A stretch of DNA of 56,776 nucleotides from Flammeovirgaceae bacterium UBA5008 (GTDB lineage Bacteria > Bacteroidota > Bacteroidia > Cytophagales > Cyclobacteriaceae): the NCBI GenBank assembly GCA_002398365.1, contig DGYK01000069.1:103912-160687 (forward strand), in the 5' to 3' direction. A model generated the notes under the pieces. It ran no database searches. It was given only the letters and a program-made list of their open reading frames with translations, and was not told the DNA's origin. Position numbers and translations under genes: made by a program. This document shows positions 24,465 through 32,742 of this stretch, in pieces. Within the stretch, counting starts at the first letter, position 1. Each line of letters begins with the position of its first letter.

Positions 24465-24809
24465 ATGGACGTAGCAGTTGTTGGCACCACCATTCCAATC
24501 ATTTTGGGTCTGGGCATTTTAGTAGTTATTGTATATATCCGCAAATTCAATAACATGGAGCGAATGGCCATTATTGAAAAAGGCCTGAGCCCAGATCTTT
24601 TCAAGAAAGATCGAAGTCCGTCAGATTCCTCTTTAAGGTCCGCCTTATTACTGGTTGGATCAGGTATCGGTTTGCTTTTTGGTTACTGGCTGGACAGAGC
24701 CTTCGATATGGAGGTTGTTGGGTATTTCTCCATGCTTTTCATTTTTGGTGGCGTTGGGCTGCTGCTGGCTTATTTGATTGAAGAAAAGAAGCAACGCAAA
24801 AATTCCTAA
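24465..24809 (+). CDS. DUF6249-like small membrane protein
   Basis: A 114-residue protein with three membrane segments (about 6-24, 60-77 and 85-104). A cytoplasmic loop (YIRKFNNMERMAIIEKGLSPDLFKK) follows TM1. The MERMAIIEKG block is typical of a family often annotated DUF6249 in Bacteroidota. The function is unknown. The candidate ECF promoter points to envelope-stress control. A strong terminator follows. Confidence 0.72.
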   Translation: MDVAVVGTTIPIILGLGILVVIVYIRKFNNMERMAIIEKGLSPDLFKKDRSPSDSSLRSALLLVGSGIGLLFGYWLDRAFDMEVVGYFSMLFIFGGVGLLLAYLIEEKKQRKNS

Positions 24810-24826
24810 CAATATTCGTTCATTCT

Positions 24827-24859
24827 AAAAGCATCTATGAAAGCATAGATGCTTTTTTT
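24827..24859. terminator. Bidirectional rho-independent terminator
   Basis: Perfect stem AAAAGCATCTATG / CATAGATGCTTTT with a 4-base loop, then a T run on the right and an A run on the left. It serves the DUF6249 gene and the convergent transporter. Confidence 0.9.
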
Positions 24860-24874
24860 ATAAACTCACCATAT

Positions 24875-26341
24875 CTATGGTGTTCCATATACCCACTCGA
24901 TAAGCGTGATCGAAGCGAGATAAATCAAAGCAATCGAAACAATGTTTAGTAATATTCCCGCCTTCATCATGTCCTTCACTTTCATGTGTCCGCTGGAAAA
25001 TACAATGGCGTTGGGTGGAGTTGCCACCGGAAACATAAACGCCATGCTGGCACCGATCGTCACAGGCATAGCTAGAAGAATTGGATTGAGGCCTAAACTC
25101 GTAGCAATTCCAAACACAACTGGAATAAAAATCTGAACCAACGCTACATTGCTCATCAACTCAGTAATAAAAACCGAAGCCGTAATCAGTCCAAAAATCA
25201 ACCATTGCGTGGATGAACTTTGTTCGGCAATCTTCGCTCCTACCAATTGAATAATGCCTGCATTGGAGAGGCCTTGTGCCAAACACAATCCTCCTCCAAA
25301 CAAAAACAAAATACCCCACGCCATCTTTTCAGTATCACGCCATTCCAGGAGAAACTCGATTTTCTTCCAGTTAACTGGTACAATAAACATCATCAACCCA
25401 CCCGACATGGCTACATTGGTGTCATTCAACATTTCCTTACCGAGCAAAATATTGATCGGTTGCTGAAAAGTCCACAACAAACAAGTGAGCAAGAAAATGG
25501 ACATTACAAATTTTTCTTCTCTCCGAAGCGCACCTAATTCTCGTAGTTTATTCTTAATCAAATCATCTGATCCGGCTACTTTGCCAATACCATTCACAAA
25601 TAAAATTTTGGTAATGATGATGTACGTTGCAATGAGCAACAAAACCATCAATGGGAAACCAACCAACATCCATTTTCCAAAATCCAGTTTCTGATGGTAA
25701 AATTGATCGAGCAAGCCCGCCAATACCACATTGGGTGGTGTGCCAATGATTGTAGCAATACCTCCGATGCTAGAAGTGTAGCCAACAGTAAGCAAAAGTC
25801 CGACCGCAAAATTGCGTTCTCCTTTGGGCAGCTCGTCATTTCGCTGTTGCGGATTGCTTTTTAGTAAATTGATAACCGAGAGCGCAATGGGCAACATCAT
25901 CATGGCTGTAGCTGTATTGCTGATCCACATACTAATGAATGCAGAGGCCAGCATAAACCCGAAGATTATTCCATTGCCGGAAGTGCCCGTAATTTTTACG
26001 AGGTTGAGAGCAATGCGCTCGTGGAGTCGATGTTTCTCTAATGCCAAGGCTATTAAAAATCCACCCATGAACAAAAACACAATGGGGTTGGCGTAAGGGG
26101 CAGCAGCTTCGCTCATTTTCATCACGCCCATAAAAGGAAACAAAACCAATGGCATAAAGGCCGTGACGGAAATAGGTACAGCCTCAGTAATCCACCACAC
26201 GATAATCCACACAGCCAGTGCAATTACCTTATTGGCATTGGGCGAAATAAAATCCTTATCAATCCAAAAAAGCAAAATAAAGAACAGGGCTGGTCCTAGT
26301 AGAAAACCAATCTTCTTAGCAGTATTATTTTCTTGTTCCAT
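24875..26341 (-). CDS. SLC13/DASS family sodium-coupled dicarboxylate or sulfate transporter
   Basis: A 488-residue carrier with about 11-12 membrane segments. Two sodium-site repeats are visible: SNTATAMMMLPIALSV near residue 140 and TELMSNVALVQIFIPV near 395. AWIIVWWITEAVPISVTAFMPL near 45 is the family's entry helix. A second signature, GASMAFMFPVATPPNAIVFSSG, lies near 435-456. Members import succinate, malate, citrate or sulfate with sodium. Which substrate is used here cannot be read off. It stands alone between terminators, and the RRM gene upstream ends in its own hairpin. Confidence 0.9.
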   Translation of the reverse strand: MEQENNTAKKIGFLLGPALFFILLFWIDKDFISPNANKVIALAVWIIVWWITEAVPISVTAFMPLVLFPFMGVMKMSEAAAPYANPIVFLFMGGFLIALALEKHRLHERIALNLVKITGTSGNGIIFGFMLASAFISMWISNTATAMMMLPIALSVINLLKSNPQQRNDELPKGERNFAVGLLLTVGYTSSIGGIATIIGTPPNVVLAGLLDQFYHQKLDFGKWMLVGFPLMVLLLIATYIIITKILFVNGIGKVAGSDDLIKNKLRELGALRREEKFVMSIFLLTCLLWTFQQPINILLGKEMLNDTNVAMSGGLMMFIVPVNWKKIEFLLEWRDTEKMAWGILFLFGGGLCLAQGLSNAGIIQLVGAKIAEQSSSTQWLIFGLITASVFITELMSNVALVQIFIPVVFGIATSLGLNPILLAMPVTIGASMAFMFPVATPPNAIVFSSGHMKVKDMMKAGILLNIVSIALIYLASITLIEWVYGTP

Positions 26342-26349
26342 AGCAGGTA

Positions 26350-26384
26350 AAAAAAAGAGCGAAGGGTTTTCCTCCGCTCTTCGC
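26350..26384 (-). terminator. Rho-independent terminator of the RRM gene
   Basis: Read leftward, AAGAGCGGAGG pairs with CCCTTCGCTCTT and is followed by a run of eight T. It lies between the RRM gene and the DASS transporter on the same strand. Confidence 0.8.
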
Positions 26385-26400
26385 AGTTTCTATTTTTATA

Positions 26401-26673
26401 TCATGATTGCGGAGCACCGCCTTCTCCGGGTGCTTTGGGGTTAGCAGGCTTCACCACAATGGTGCGGCCATCTAACTCTGTTTCATTCAATGCCGCAATG
26501 GCCTTGTTCGCTTCTTCATCATTCGCCATCTCTACAAACCCAAAACCTTTAGAGCGGCCGGTGTCTCGATCCTTAACAATTTTAGCAGATGTTACCTGAC
26601 CAAATTGCGCAAAAGCTGCTTCTAAGTCTTCGCGCCTTGTTTTAAAATTTAAACGGGCTACAAAAATGTTCAT
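26401..26673 (-). CDS. Small RNA-binding protein with one RRM domain
   Basis: A 90-residue RNA-recognition-motif protein, similar to the small cold-inducible RRM proteins of cyanobacteria and Bacteroidota. RNP2 is IFVARL (3-8) and RNP1 is KGFGFVEM (about 41-48), with the aromatic residues that stack on RNA. A short Pro/Gly tail ends the protein (NPKAPGEGGAPQS). The start ATG 26673 (MNIFVARL) is the normal RRM beginning; an extension to 26745 would add unlike residues. It probably acts as an RNA chaperone or post-transcriptional regulator. It has its own terminator. Confidence 0.92.
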   Translation of the reverse strand: MNIFVARLNFKTRREDLEAAFAQFGQVTSAKIVKDRDTGRSKGFGFVEMANDEEANKAIAALNETELDGRTIVVKPANPKAPGEGGAPQS

Positions 26674-26811
26674 AGTACAGAAATATGAGTTAATAATTGA
26701 TTCTGAAGATGAGCCAAATATTTTTAACACATCTTGCGATAACAAAATAGTAAATTATTCCCAATAAATTCAAGAGGATTTGAACAACGGTAATTGCTGT
26801 TGCCGAGCTCT

Positions 26812-28464
26812 TTAACCAGCCATTAGTTCGCGGGCATTTTCTATCGCTAGCGCGGAGGGTTTGGATCCGGCAATCATTTTGGCTATTTCATCTACACGTT
26901 CCGATGGAGTCAAAGACCGAATCATGCTGACTGTCTTCTTCGAGCTGTCATCTTTGTAAACGAAGTAATGGGTATCTCCCTTTGCAGCGATTTGTGGGAG
27001 ATGTGTTATGGTAATCAACTGATGGCGTTGCGCCATCTCTTTCATCATCTTACCTAATTGAATGGCGATCTCACCGGAAATGCCACTATCTATTTCATCC
27101 AGTATTAACGTAGGAAGTGCCGTTTTTTCTGCCATCACATATTTAATGCTGAACATCAATCGCGAAAACTCGCCACCCGAAGCAACCTGTGCCAGCGGTC
27201 TGGGTTCTACTCCTTTGTTCGCAGTAAATAATAATTCAATGGCATCGGAACCATTCGCAGTCGGAGCAACACTCTGATGTTCCATCTTCAAAACCGCATT
27301 CGGAATACCCAAATCCCTCAGCAACTCCACGATCTGTTTACATAAAGGATTAAATACTTTTTGTCGTGTTTTACTTAATTCTTCCGCCTTCGATTTTAAT
27401 TCAGTCTGTGCCTTTTCAAAAGCGGCTTTCGCTGCATGCAATGCTTCATCCAAGTTGCTGGTCTTATCAAATTTTACCTGCAACGATTCTTGTAATGCCA
27501 GCAATTCTTTCAACTCCTTTACGCGGTGTTTTTGCATCAACTGATAGATCGTACTCAAGCGATCTTTCACTTCTTCAATTCGCTCCGGGTCAAATTCAAT
27601 TCGCGATTCTTCGCGTTCGGCTTCATCTGCGATATCATCCAACTCAATCCGTACGCTTTCAATACGCTCCAACAATTTTTGATAGTCTGCCGAATAGGAA
27701 GCGATGTTGTTGAGTTGATTGCGAACACTAGTCAACACGGAGTTTACAGCCAATTCAGATTGACTTAATTGCTGAACAACGGCTATTAATTGTGTCTTGA
27801 TCTCCTCGGCATGTTCCATTACTTTCAGCTCAGCCTCCAGTCGCTCTTGTTCACCTTCTTCCAATCGGGCTTTTACTAATTCATACAACTGAAATTTTAC
27901 ATAGTCCGATTCCTGACGTAACTCATCCGATTCTTTCACTAAACTTTCATAGGCAGATTTGGCTTGTGTAAATGTTTTCCAAAGCAGACTATAGGATTCT
28001 CTGACCTTCTGATTACCTGCAAAAGCATCTATTAATTCTAACTGAAATAAATTATTCCCCAAGTCAAGGGTTTCGTGCTGCGAATGTACATCCATCAGCT
28101 TGTTGCCAATTTTGCGCATGATTTCCAAGGTGACCGGAGTGTCATTCACAAACGCACGGCTCTTTCCACCGGGAATGATCTCTCTACGAATAAATGTTTG
28201 ATCCTGATAGTCGAGATCGTTGTTTTCGAATAGTGATTTCAGACGATACGCGGAAACATCAAAAACTCCTTCCACCACACACTTTTCATTTTCATCCCAC
28301 AATACTTTGGCATCGGCACGATTTCCCAGCAAAAGGCCCACGGCACCAAGCATAATGGATTTACCAGCGCCTGTTTCGCCTGTAATTACATTCAACCGTG
28401 AAGATGGCTTGATCTCCAGTTGACGAATTAAAGCATAGTTCTTAATGGACAGTTGCAGTAACAT
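26812..28464 (-). CDS. recN: DNA repair protein RecN
   Basis: An SMC-like ATPase of double-strand break repair, 550 residues. Walker A is TGETGAGKSIML (about 28-39). A long coiled coil (about 160-370) interrupts the ATPase, and the second half carries ASGGEFSRLMFSIK (signature) and TLILDEIDSGISG (Walker B). It is the last gene of the leftward run bamD-rpoZ-coaBC-porD-recN, an arrangement conserved in Bacteroidota. The gap to porD is 78 bases and contains a possible -7 element TATTTTTG at 28485-28478, so recN may also be expressed by itself. Confidence 0.95.
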   Translation of the reverse strand: MLLQLSIKNYALIRQLEIKPSSRLNVITGETGAGKSIMLGAVGLLLGNRADAKVLWDENEKCVVEGVFDVSAYRLKSLFENNDLDYQDQTFIRREIIPGGKSRAFVNDTPVTLEIMRKIGNKLMDVHSQHETLDLGNNLFQLELIDAFAGNQKVRESYSLLWKTFTQAKSAYESLVKESDELRQESDYVKFQLYELVKARLEEGEQERLEAELKVMEHAEEIKTQLIAVVQQLSQSELAVNSVLTSVRNQLNNIASYSADYQKLLERIESVRIELDDIADEAEREESRIEFDPERIEEVKDRLSTIYQLMQKHRVKELKELLALQESLQVKFDKTSNLDEALHAAKAAFEKAQTELKSKAEELSKTRQKVFNPLCKQIVELLRDLGIPNAVLKMEHQSVAPTANGSDAIELLFTANKGVEPRPLAQVASGGEFSRLMFSIKYVMAEKTALPTLILDEIDSGISGEIAIQLGKMMKEMAQRHQLITITHLPQIAAKGDTHYFVYKDDSSKKTVSMIRSLTPSERVDEIAKMIAGSKPSALAIENARELMAG

Positions 28465-28542
28465 GGTACGAAGAAAACAAAAATACGAATGGCAAGGGGA
28501 AAATCCTTGATGCCCTATCTAACAAAAATTAGAAACGAATGA

Positions 28543-29442
28543 TTATTTAGATATAATGCTTTGGTAAATCGTGCGCTTGGGGTCGATTGCTGAAAGTATA
28601 TCGTAGGCTTCTCTGCGGCTGTTCAAGTTACCTTCCGAAAGGATTTGTGTCAGCTCATTTGACTTCGTATCGAAGAATGAAATCAGTAAAATAGAATTGG
28701 GGTAAATAGTCCAGATGCGCTTTATGTTGCGCAATACTTCCACAATTTTGTCGCGGCTTTGATCGGGTGTTTTTTCAAATGTGTCGAGTGCCAATCGATG
28801 GTATGTGTAGCTATTCTTACGCAGATCAGCCATTTGTGGGTTATTCATGTTTTCTACCAGGGAATAGCGGCTGCGAGTGCTACTGAGCGGGTTCCATCCC
28901 GGCTTGTTAGAAGCCTGAGCATTGTTAGCCACAATCAATGCTTTTTGCACAAAAGGAGTTCCGCCCATCTCACTGAACGAGTCATAGTCCATAGCCAAAA
29001 TGATGTAGGCATAAAAGGCCAGCATCGAGGTCAGGTTATTGATGTAGGTATTGTCGTTGTATTCCATCGGCTGCGATTCCAGGTATTCAAACTCCCAATC
29101 GCGATCGGCAAAGTTGAGCAGTACGGTTTCGTAATTGGAATTATAAACTGGCCGGGCTACCGTAACTTGTGCATTGGCAGTAAACGACCCAATGGAAGGC
29201 ATTTTGGTGATGTTTAAGAAAATTGCGCAAGTGATTTTCTCGTGTACTTTAAAGTTGTCGTTTGTCCACTTACGGGTATTCAGGAAAGCCGCAAAAGCGC
29301 GCTCCATGTCTTTGAACACCGTGCGATCCGAAGTTTGGATCTGATCGGCATTAATCACCACTTTGCAATTCAATTCCTGCGCGAAAGCCGGCCGACTAAG
29401 CCATAGGGCTGCGAGAGTGATCAAAAAAACAAATGCGCGCAT
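28543..29442 (-). CDS. porD: Type IX secretion system protein PorD (DUF4835)
   Basis: A 299-residue secreted protein with a signal peptide (1-21, ending AFAQ). The start of the mature part, ELNCKVVINADQIQTSDRTVFKDMERAFAAFLNTRKWTND, is typical of DUF4835. PorD is required for type IX secretion in Porphyromonas, though its exact role is unclear. It is between coaBC and recN, as in many Bacteroidota. T9SS clients in the window are the proteins at 31935 and 51784. Confidence 0.9.
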   Translation of the reverse strand: MRAFVFLITLAALWLSRPAFAQELNCKVVINADQIQTSDRTVFKDMERAFAAFLNTRKWTNDNFKVHEKITCAIFLNITKMPSIGSFTANAQVTVARPVYNSNYETVLLNFADRDWEFEYLESQPMEYNDNTYINNLTSMLAFYAYIILAMDYDSFSEMGGTPFVQKALIVANNAQASNKPGWNPLSSTRSRYSLVENMNNPQMADLRKNSYTYHRLALDTFEKTPDQSRDKIVEVLRNIKRIWTIYPNSILLISFFDTKSNELTQILSEGNLNSRREAYDILSAIDPKRTIYQSIISK

Positions 29443-29448
29443 GATTGT

Positions 29449-30651
29449 CTAGTTTGGTAAGGAATCCACAATAGCATCAACGATATCCCTGGCTACTTCT
29501 TTCTTTGATTTCAAACTAAAATTTTTCTCCATTCCATTTTTGTGAATAATGGCCACTTTGTTAGTATCATGTCCAAATCCGGCACCTTGATCGTTCAGCG
29601 AGTTCAGTACAATCAGGTCGAAGTTTTTGGAGGCTATCTTTTTAAGCGCATTCGCCTTTTCATTTTCTGTTTCTAAGGCAAAGCCTACCATTAATTGATG
29701 TGATTTCTTTTGTTTACCCAACTCCGCAGCAATATCGTGCGTTTTGGTAAGCTCGATAATCAGATTATCATTCGTCTTTTTTATTTTTTGATCGGCTGTA
29801 TGAATGGGCCTGTAATCCGCAACCGCTGCAGCCAATACCGCGATATCCATTTGGGCGAATCGTGCTGTGCAGGCTTCATACATTTGTTGCGCAGAGGTAA
29901 CGCGTGTTACCTTAACATGCTGTGTGGTTGGTGTCAGGTGTGTTGGGCCGACCACTAATTCGACCTCTGCTCCTTCCTTTGCTAGTTGCTCGGCAATTGC
30001 AAAACCCATTTTGCCACTGGAATTATTTCCAATAAAGCGTACCGGGTCAATTGACTCATGTGTAGGGCCGGCTGTAACCAGCACCTTTTTTCCTTTTAAC
30101 TTCTGGGTTGCCGAAAAATGATTTTCTAAAAATGAAACGATTTCTTCAGGCTCGGCCATTCTGCCTTTTCCTTCCAGTCCACTGGCTAACTCTCCAAAAG
30201 CTGGGTTGATTTGGTGATTGCCCCAACTTTCTAATTTTTGAATATTCTCTTTGGTGGATGGATGCTGCAACATATCCAGATCCATAGCCGGTGCAAAAAA
30301 CACCGGGCAACGTGCCGATAAGTAAACTGCTAATAACAGATTATCACATTGACCGTGCGCCATCTTTGCAAGGGTATTGGCGCTGGCCGGGGCAATCACA
30401 AGTGCATCTGCCCAAATGCCAAGGTCTACATGATTATTCCATAATCCTTGGTCTCCGTTCGTAAATTCTGACAGAACGGGATTTTTAGATAAAGTCGAAA
30501 GGGTGAGTGGTGTGATAAAATCCTTTGATGCCGGGGTCATAATTACTTTTACCTCAGCACCGGATTTTACGAGCAGGCGCACGAGTAGTGCCGATTTGTA
30601 AGCCGCAATACTGCCGCTTACTCCGACAATAATCTTCTTACCTGCCAGCAT
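29449..30651 (-). CDS. coaBC: Bifunctional phosphopantothenoylcysteine decarboxylase/synthetase
   Basis: It catalyses two steps of coenzyme A synthesis. The N-terminal CoaC flavoprotein (about 1-180) shows GVSGSIAAYKSALLVRLL, APASANTLAKMAHG, the His of VDLGIW region and the PAMDLDMLQHPST segment. The CoaB half (about 188-400) starts VLVTAGPTHESIDPVRFIGNNSSGKMG and carries the Lys of KIKKTNDNLIIELTKTHDI. 400 residues is a normal length. It ends 6 bases before porD and starts 5 bases after rpoZ, so it is in a tight operon. Confidence 0.95.
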   Translation of the reverse strand: MLAGKKIIVGVSGSIAAYKSALLVRLLVKSGAEVKVIMTPASKDFITPLTLSTLSKNPVLSEFTNGDQGLWNNHVDLGIWADALVIAPASANTLAKMAHGQCDNLLLAVYLSARCPVFFAPAMDLDMLQHPSTKENIQKLESWGNHQINPAFGELASGLEGKGRMAEPEEIVSFLENHFSATQKLKGKKVLVTAGPTHESIDPVRFIGNNSSGKMGFAIAEQLAKEGAEVELVVGPTHLTPTTQHVKVTRVTSAQQMYEACTARFAQMDIAVLAAAVADYRPIHTADQKIKKTNDNLIIELTKTHDIAAELGKQKKSHQLMVGFALETENEKANALKKIASKNFDLIVLNSLNDQGAGFGHDTNKVAIIHKNGMEKNFSLKSKKEVARDIVDAIVDSLPN

Positions 30652-30656
30652 AAAAA

Positions 30657-30983
30657 TTACTCCGCTTTAGCAGCTTCTGCACCCGCTTCGCGCATACGGT
30701 AACGCAATTTGCCTTCCAAGAATTCTTCAGTAGCCGTGGTAGTCGACTTTGGCATGCGCTCATAGAATTTTGAAATTTCAATCTGCTCGCGGTTCTCGAA
30801 AACTTCTTCCAGGTTGTCCACTGTAGTAGCAAAGTCAGCCAACTTGTTGTTCAGCTCTTCCTTCAGGTTAATGGAAATCTGGCGTGCACGCTTTGAAATG
30901 ATAACTACCGACTCATACAAATTTCCTGTAGGAGAATAGATCTTATCTACATCGCGTGTGATGATAGAAGGTTGATTTGCCAT
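30657..30983 (-). CDS. rpoZ: RNA polymerase omega subunit, Bacteroidota type
   Basis: A 108-residue protein. It starts with ITRDVDKIYSPTGNLYESVVIISKRARQI, corresponding to the omega/Rpb6 fold that chaperones the beta-prime subunit. The C-terminal half (KFYERMPKSTTTATEEFLEGKLRYR) is the extension found in this phylum. Many automatic tools miss it as 'hypothetical'. It sits 2 bases after bamD and before coaBC, as in other Bacteroidota. Confidence 0.88.
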   Translation of the reverse strand: MANQPSIITRDVDKIYSPTGNLYESVVIISKRARQISINLKEELNNKLADFATTVDNLEEVFENREQIEISKFYERMPKSTTTATEEFLEGKLRYRMREAGAEAAKAE

Positions 30984-30985
30984 GG

Positions 30986-31831
30986 TTATGATTTTTTGGT
31001 TTTTAATTTATTTATTTCATTCAAGCTATCAGCATAATAACGCTGTGCATCTTTCAAATAGGCACTTTGCGGATAGTTGTCCACTAGTTCTTTGTAATAT
31101 TCAATGGTGGCTGTATAGCGTTCCATTTGTTTGGTGTAAATGCTCTGTTGTGCCAACTTATATTGTGCCTGTACCTTCAGGTAAGTAAGTTCCTCCATGT
31201 ATTGCGAATCGGGGAAACTCTTCTGAAAGTTTTCAAATGACACTACCGCTGCCTGATAATATTTCAATTTCAAATATTGCTTGGCTCCTTCAAAACCTTT
31301 CTTTTCCAGTTTCTTTTGAGATGCAGCAATTACTTCATTGGCTTGTTCGGCAAACTTACTGGTTGGATACTGGTTCACGTAAGTTTGCATGGCATTCATA
31401 GCCTCGATGCTACTTTTCTGATCCAAGTTTTCGGCCGGAGAAGCTACATAAAGAGAGTAGGCATACATGAAATAAGCCTCTTCAGCCAATGAACTTCTTC
31501 CATAGTTTTCAAAGAATGTTTTGAATTGATTGGAGGCCAACAAATAGGTTTTTTCGTAATACTGACAATAAGCGAGGTAAAATTCTACCTTTTCACCTTC
31601 CGGCAATCCCCGAACGATCGGTAAAATCTGTTCGAAAAGTATAGCTGTTCGGTAATAGTCCTTTTTGGCATAATAATCGAGCCCACCTTGGTACTTTTCA
31701 CGCCAATCTTCACTTCTCTCCAACCGTCTGAATCGACTGCATGAAGAGCCCAAAACCAATAAAATGAGCAAAGCAGCCACCACATTGTGCCGTGGGCTTG
31801 CTGATGGAATTCGAAATTTGTTGAAAATCAC
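30986..31831 (-). CDS. bamD: Outer membrane assembly lipoprotein BamD
   Basis: A 281-residue lipoprotein of the BAM complex, which inserts beta-barrel proteins in the outer membrane. The signal peptide ends at SSC (Cys about 31). The mature part is made of TPR-like helix pairs, with YFKKDYYRTAILFEQI-type, YEKTYLLASNQFKTFFENYG, KYYQAAVVSFENFQKSFPDSQY and EYYKELVDNYPQSAYLKDAQRYY repeats. It is the first gene of the operon leading to rpoZ, coaBC, porD and recN, with its own promoter. Confidence 0.92.
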   Translation of the reverse strand: MIFNKFRIPSASPRHNVVAALLILLVLGSSCSRFRRLERSEDWREKYQGGLDYYAKKDYYRTAILFEQILPIVRGLPEGEKVEFYLAYCQYYEKTYLLASNQFKTFFENYGRSSLAEEAYFMYAYSLYVASPAENLDQKSSIEAMNAMQTYVNQYPTSKFAEQANEVIAASQKKLEKKGFEGAKQYLKLKYYQAAVVSFENFQKSFPDSQYMEELTYLKVQAQYKLAQQSIYTKQMERYTATIEYYKELVDNYPQSAYLKDAQRYYADSLNEINKLKTKKS

Positions 31832-31854
31832 GGTTTACCGTTAAAAATAGCCTG

Positions 31855-31884
31855 CAAATATAAGACACCTACCCAAATTTTCAA
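31855..31884 (-). promoter_or_regulatory. bamD operon promoter (TTG-N19-TATATTTG)
   Basis: On the minus strand TTG (31884-31882) and TATATTTG (31862-31855) lie 19 bases apart, a full match to the Bacteroidota -33/-7 pattern. The transcript would start about 18 bases before the bamD ATG. Confidence 0.65.
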
Positions 31885-31934
31885 TTTTCGGGCGTTCTGA
31901 ACTAGGATGTTTTAAAACGGTAAAAAGTGCTAAA

Positions 31935-32639
31935 CTATTTTCGAACCATCATTTTTCTGGTAAGGATACCATTGTTGTCCAGGTAAAGGGTATAAAAATA
32001 GACCCCCGGAAGCAAGTCATCTACTTCAATTTTGAGTCGGTTTTCGGCAGTATTCAATTCATACTCCCCCATATTTTTTCCCAGGATATTGTGAATGATG
32101 ATCTTTGCTTTGACAGACTCACTGTGCAGTTTATAATCGATAAATGCCTGATATTGAATCGGATTGGGATAAATATCGTGCATGGTAATCTCTTTGGACT
32201 GGAATATATAGGTGCGGGTGGGACGCTCTTCCACCACTACGGTCACGTTTTTTTCCTGAACGGATTGTGTATTTCCCTTCGGGAAATATTCAAACTTCAA
32301 GGCAGTTTGAGTTGCCTGAATACCGCTTTCGAATGTATAGTAAAGTTCAAATAAAGTCTCGCCCGGTTCCAGTCGTTTTGAAAATTCTTCAATGGTGGGG
32401 TCAAGGCATTTGTTTCCTAAACAGAAATATCCTTTTTGAGTGTCACCCATTTCACCCTTCGTTTTTCGGATAACGTAAAATTGCGGCTTATCAGAAGTGT
32501 TTTTGATTCGGAGCGGAATTCGTAAGGTCTGATTAATGGTGGCTTGCAAGTTGTCGTGCAAATCAGATGCTTCTACCTGTGCACATATCTCACCACCCAA
32601 GAAAACGAAGAAACCAAGCAGAAGCAACTGTTTCAACAT
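31935..32639 (-). CDS. Secreted protein with T9SS sorting domain
   Basis: A 234-residue protein with a signal peptide (1-20, ending EICAQ). A beta-sandwich region (about 22-150) shows a Cys pair in GYFCLGNKCLDP. The C-terminal type A sorting domain (about 158-234) contains IYPNPIQYQAFIDYKLH and ends LLPGVYFYTLYLDNNGILTRKMMVRK. The last part is the signal recognised by the type IX system and removed at the outer membrane. The body function is unknown. It stands alone between bamD and ostA. Confidence 0.86.
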   Translation of the reverse strand: MLKQLLLLGFFVFLGGEICAQVEASDLHDNLQATINQTLRIPLRIKNTSDKPQFYVIRKTKGEMGDTQKGYFCLGNKCLDPTIEEFSKRLEPGETLFELYYTFESGIQATQTALKFEYFPKGNTQSVQEKNVTVVVEERPTRTYIFQSKEITMHDIYPNPIQYQAFIDYKLHSESVKAKIIIHNILGKNMGEYELNTAENRLKIEVDDLLPGVYFYTLYLDNNGILTRKMMVRK

Positions 32640-32742
32640 AGGGAGTGGTAATTAGGATTGAAACTACAAAAAAATTGCAGAAATGAATGAAAAAGTGTCA
32701 AAAAATTCACGCTACTATGCAATTTTCCTAATCGCAGTGTCG

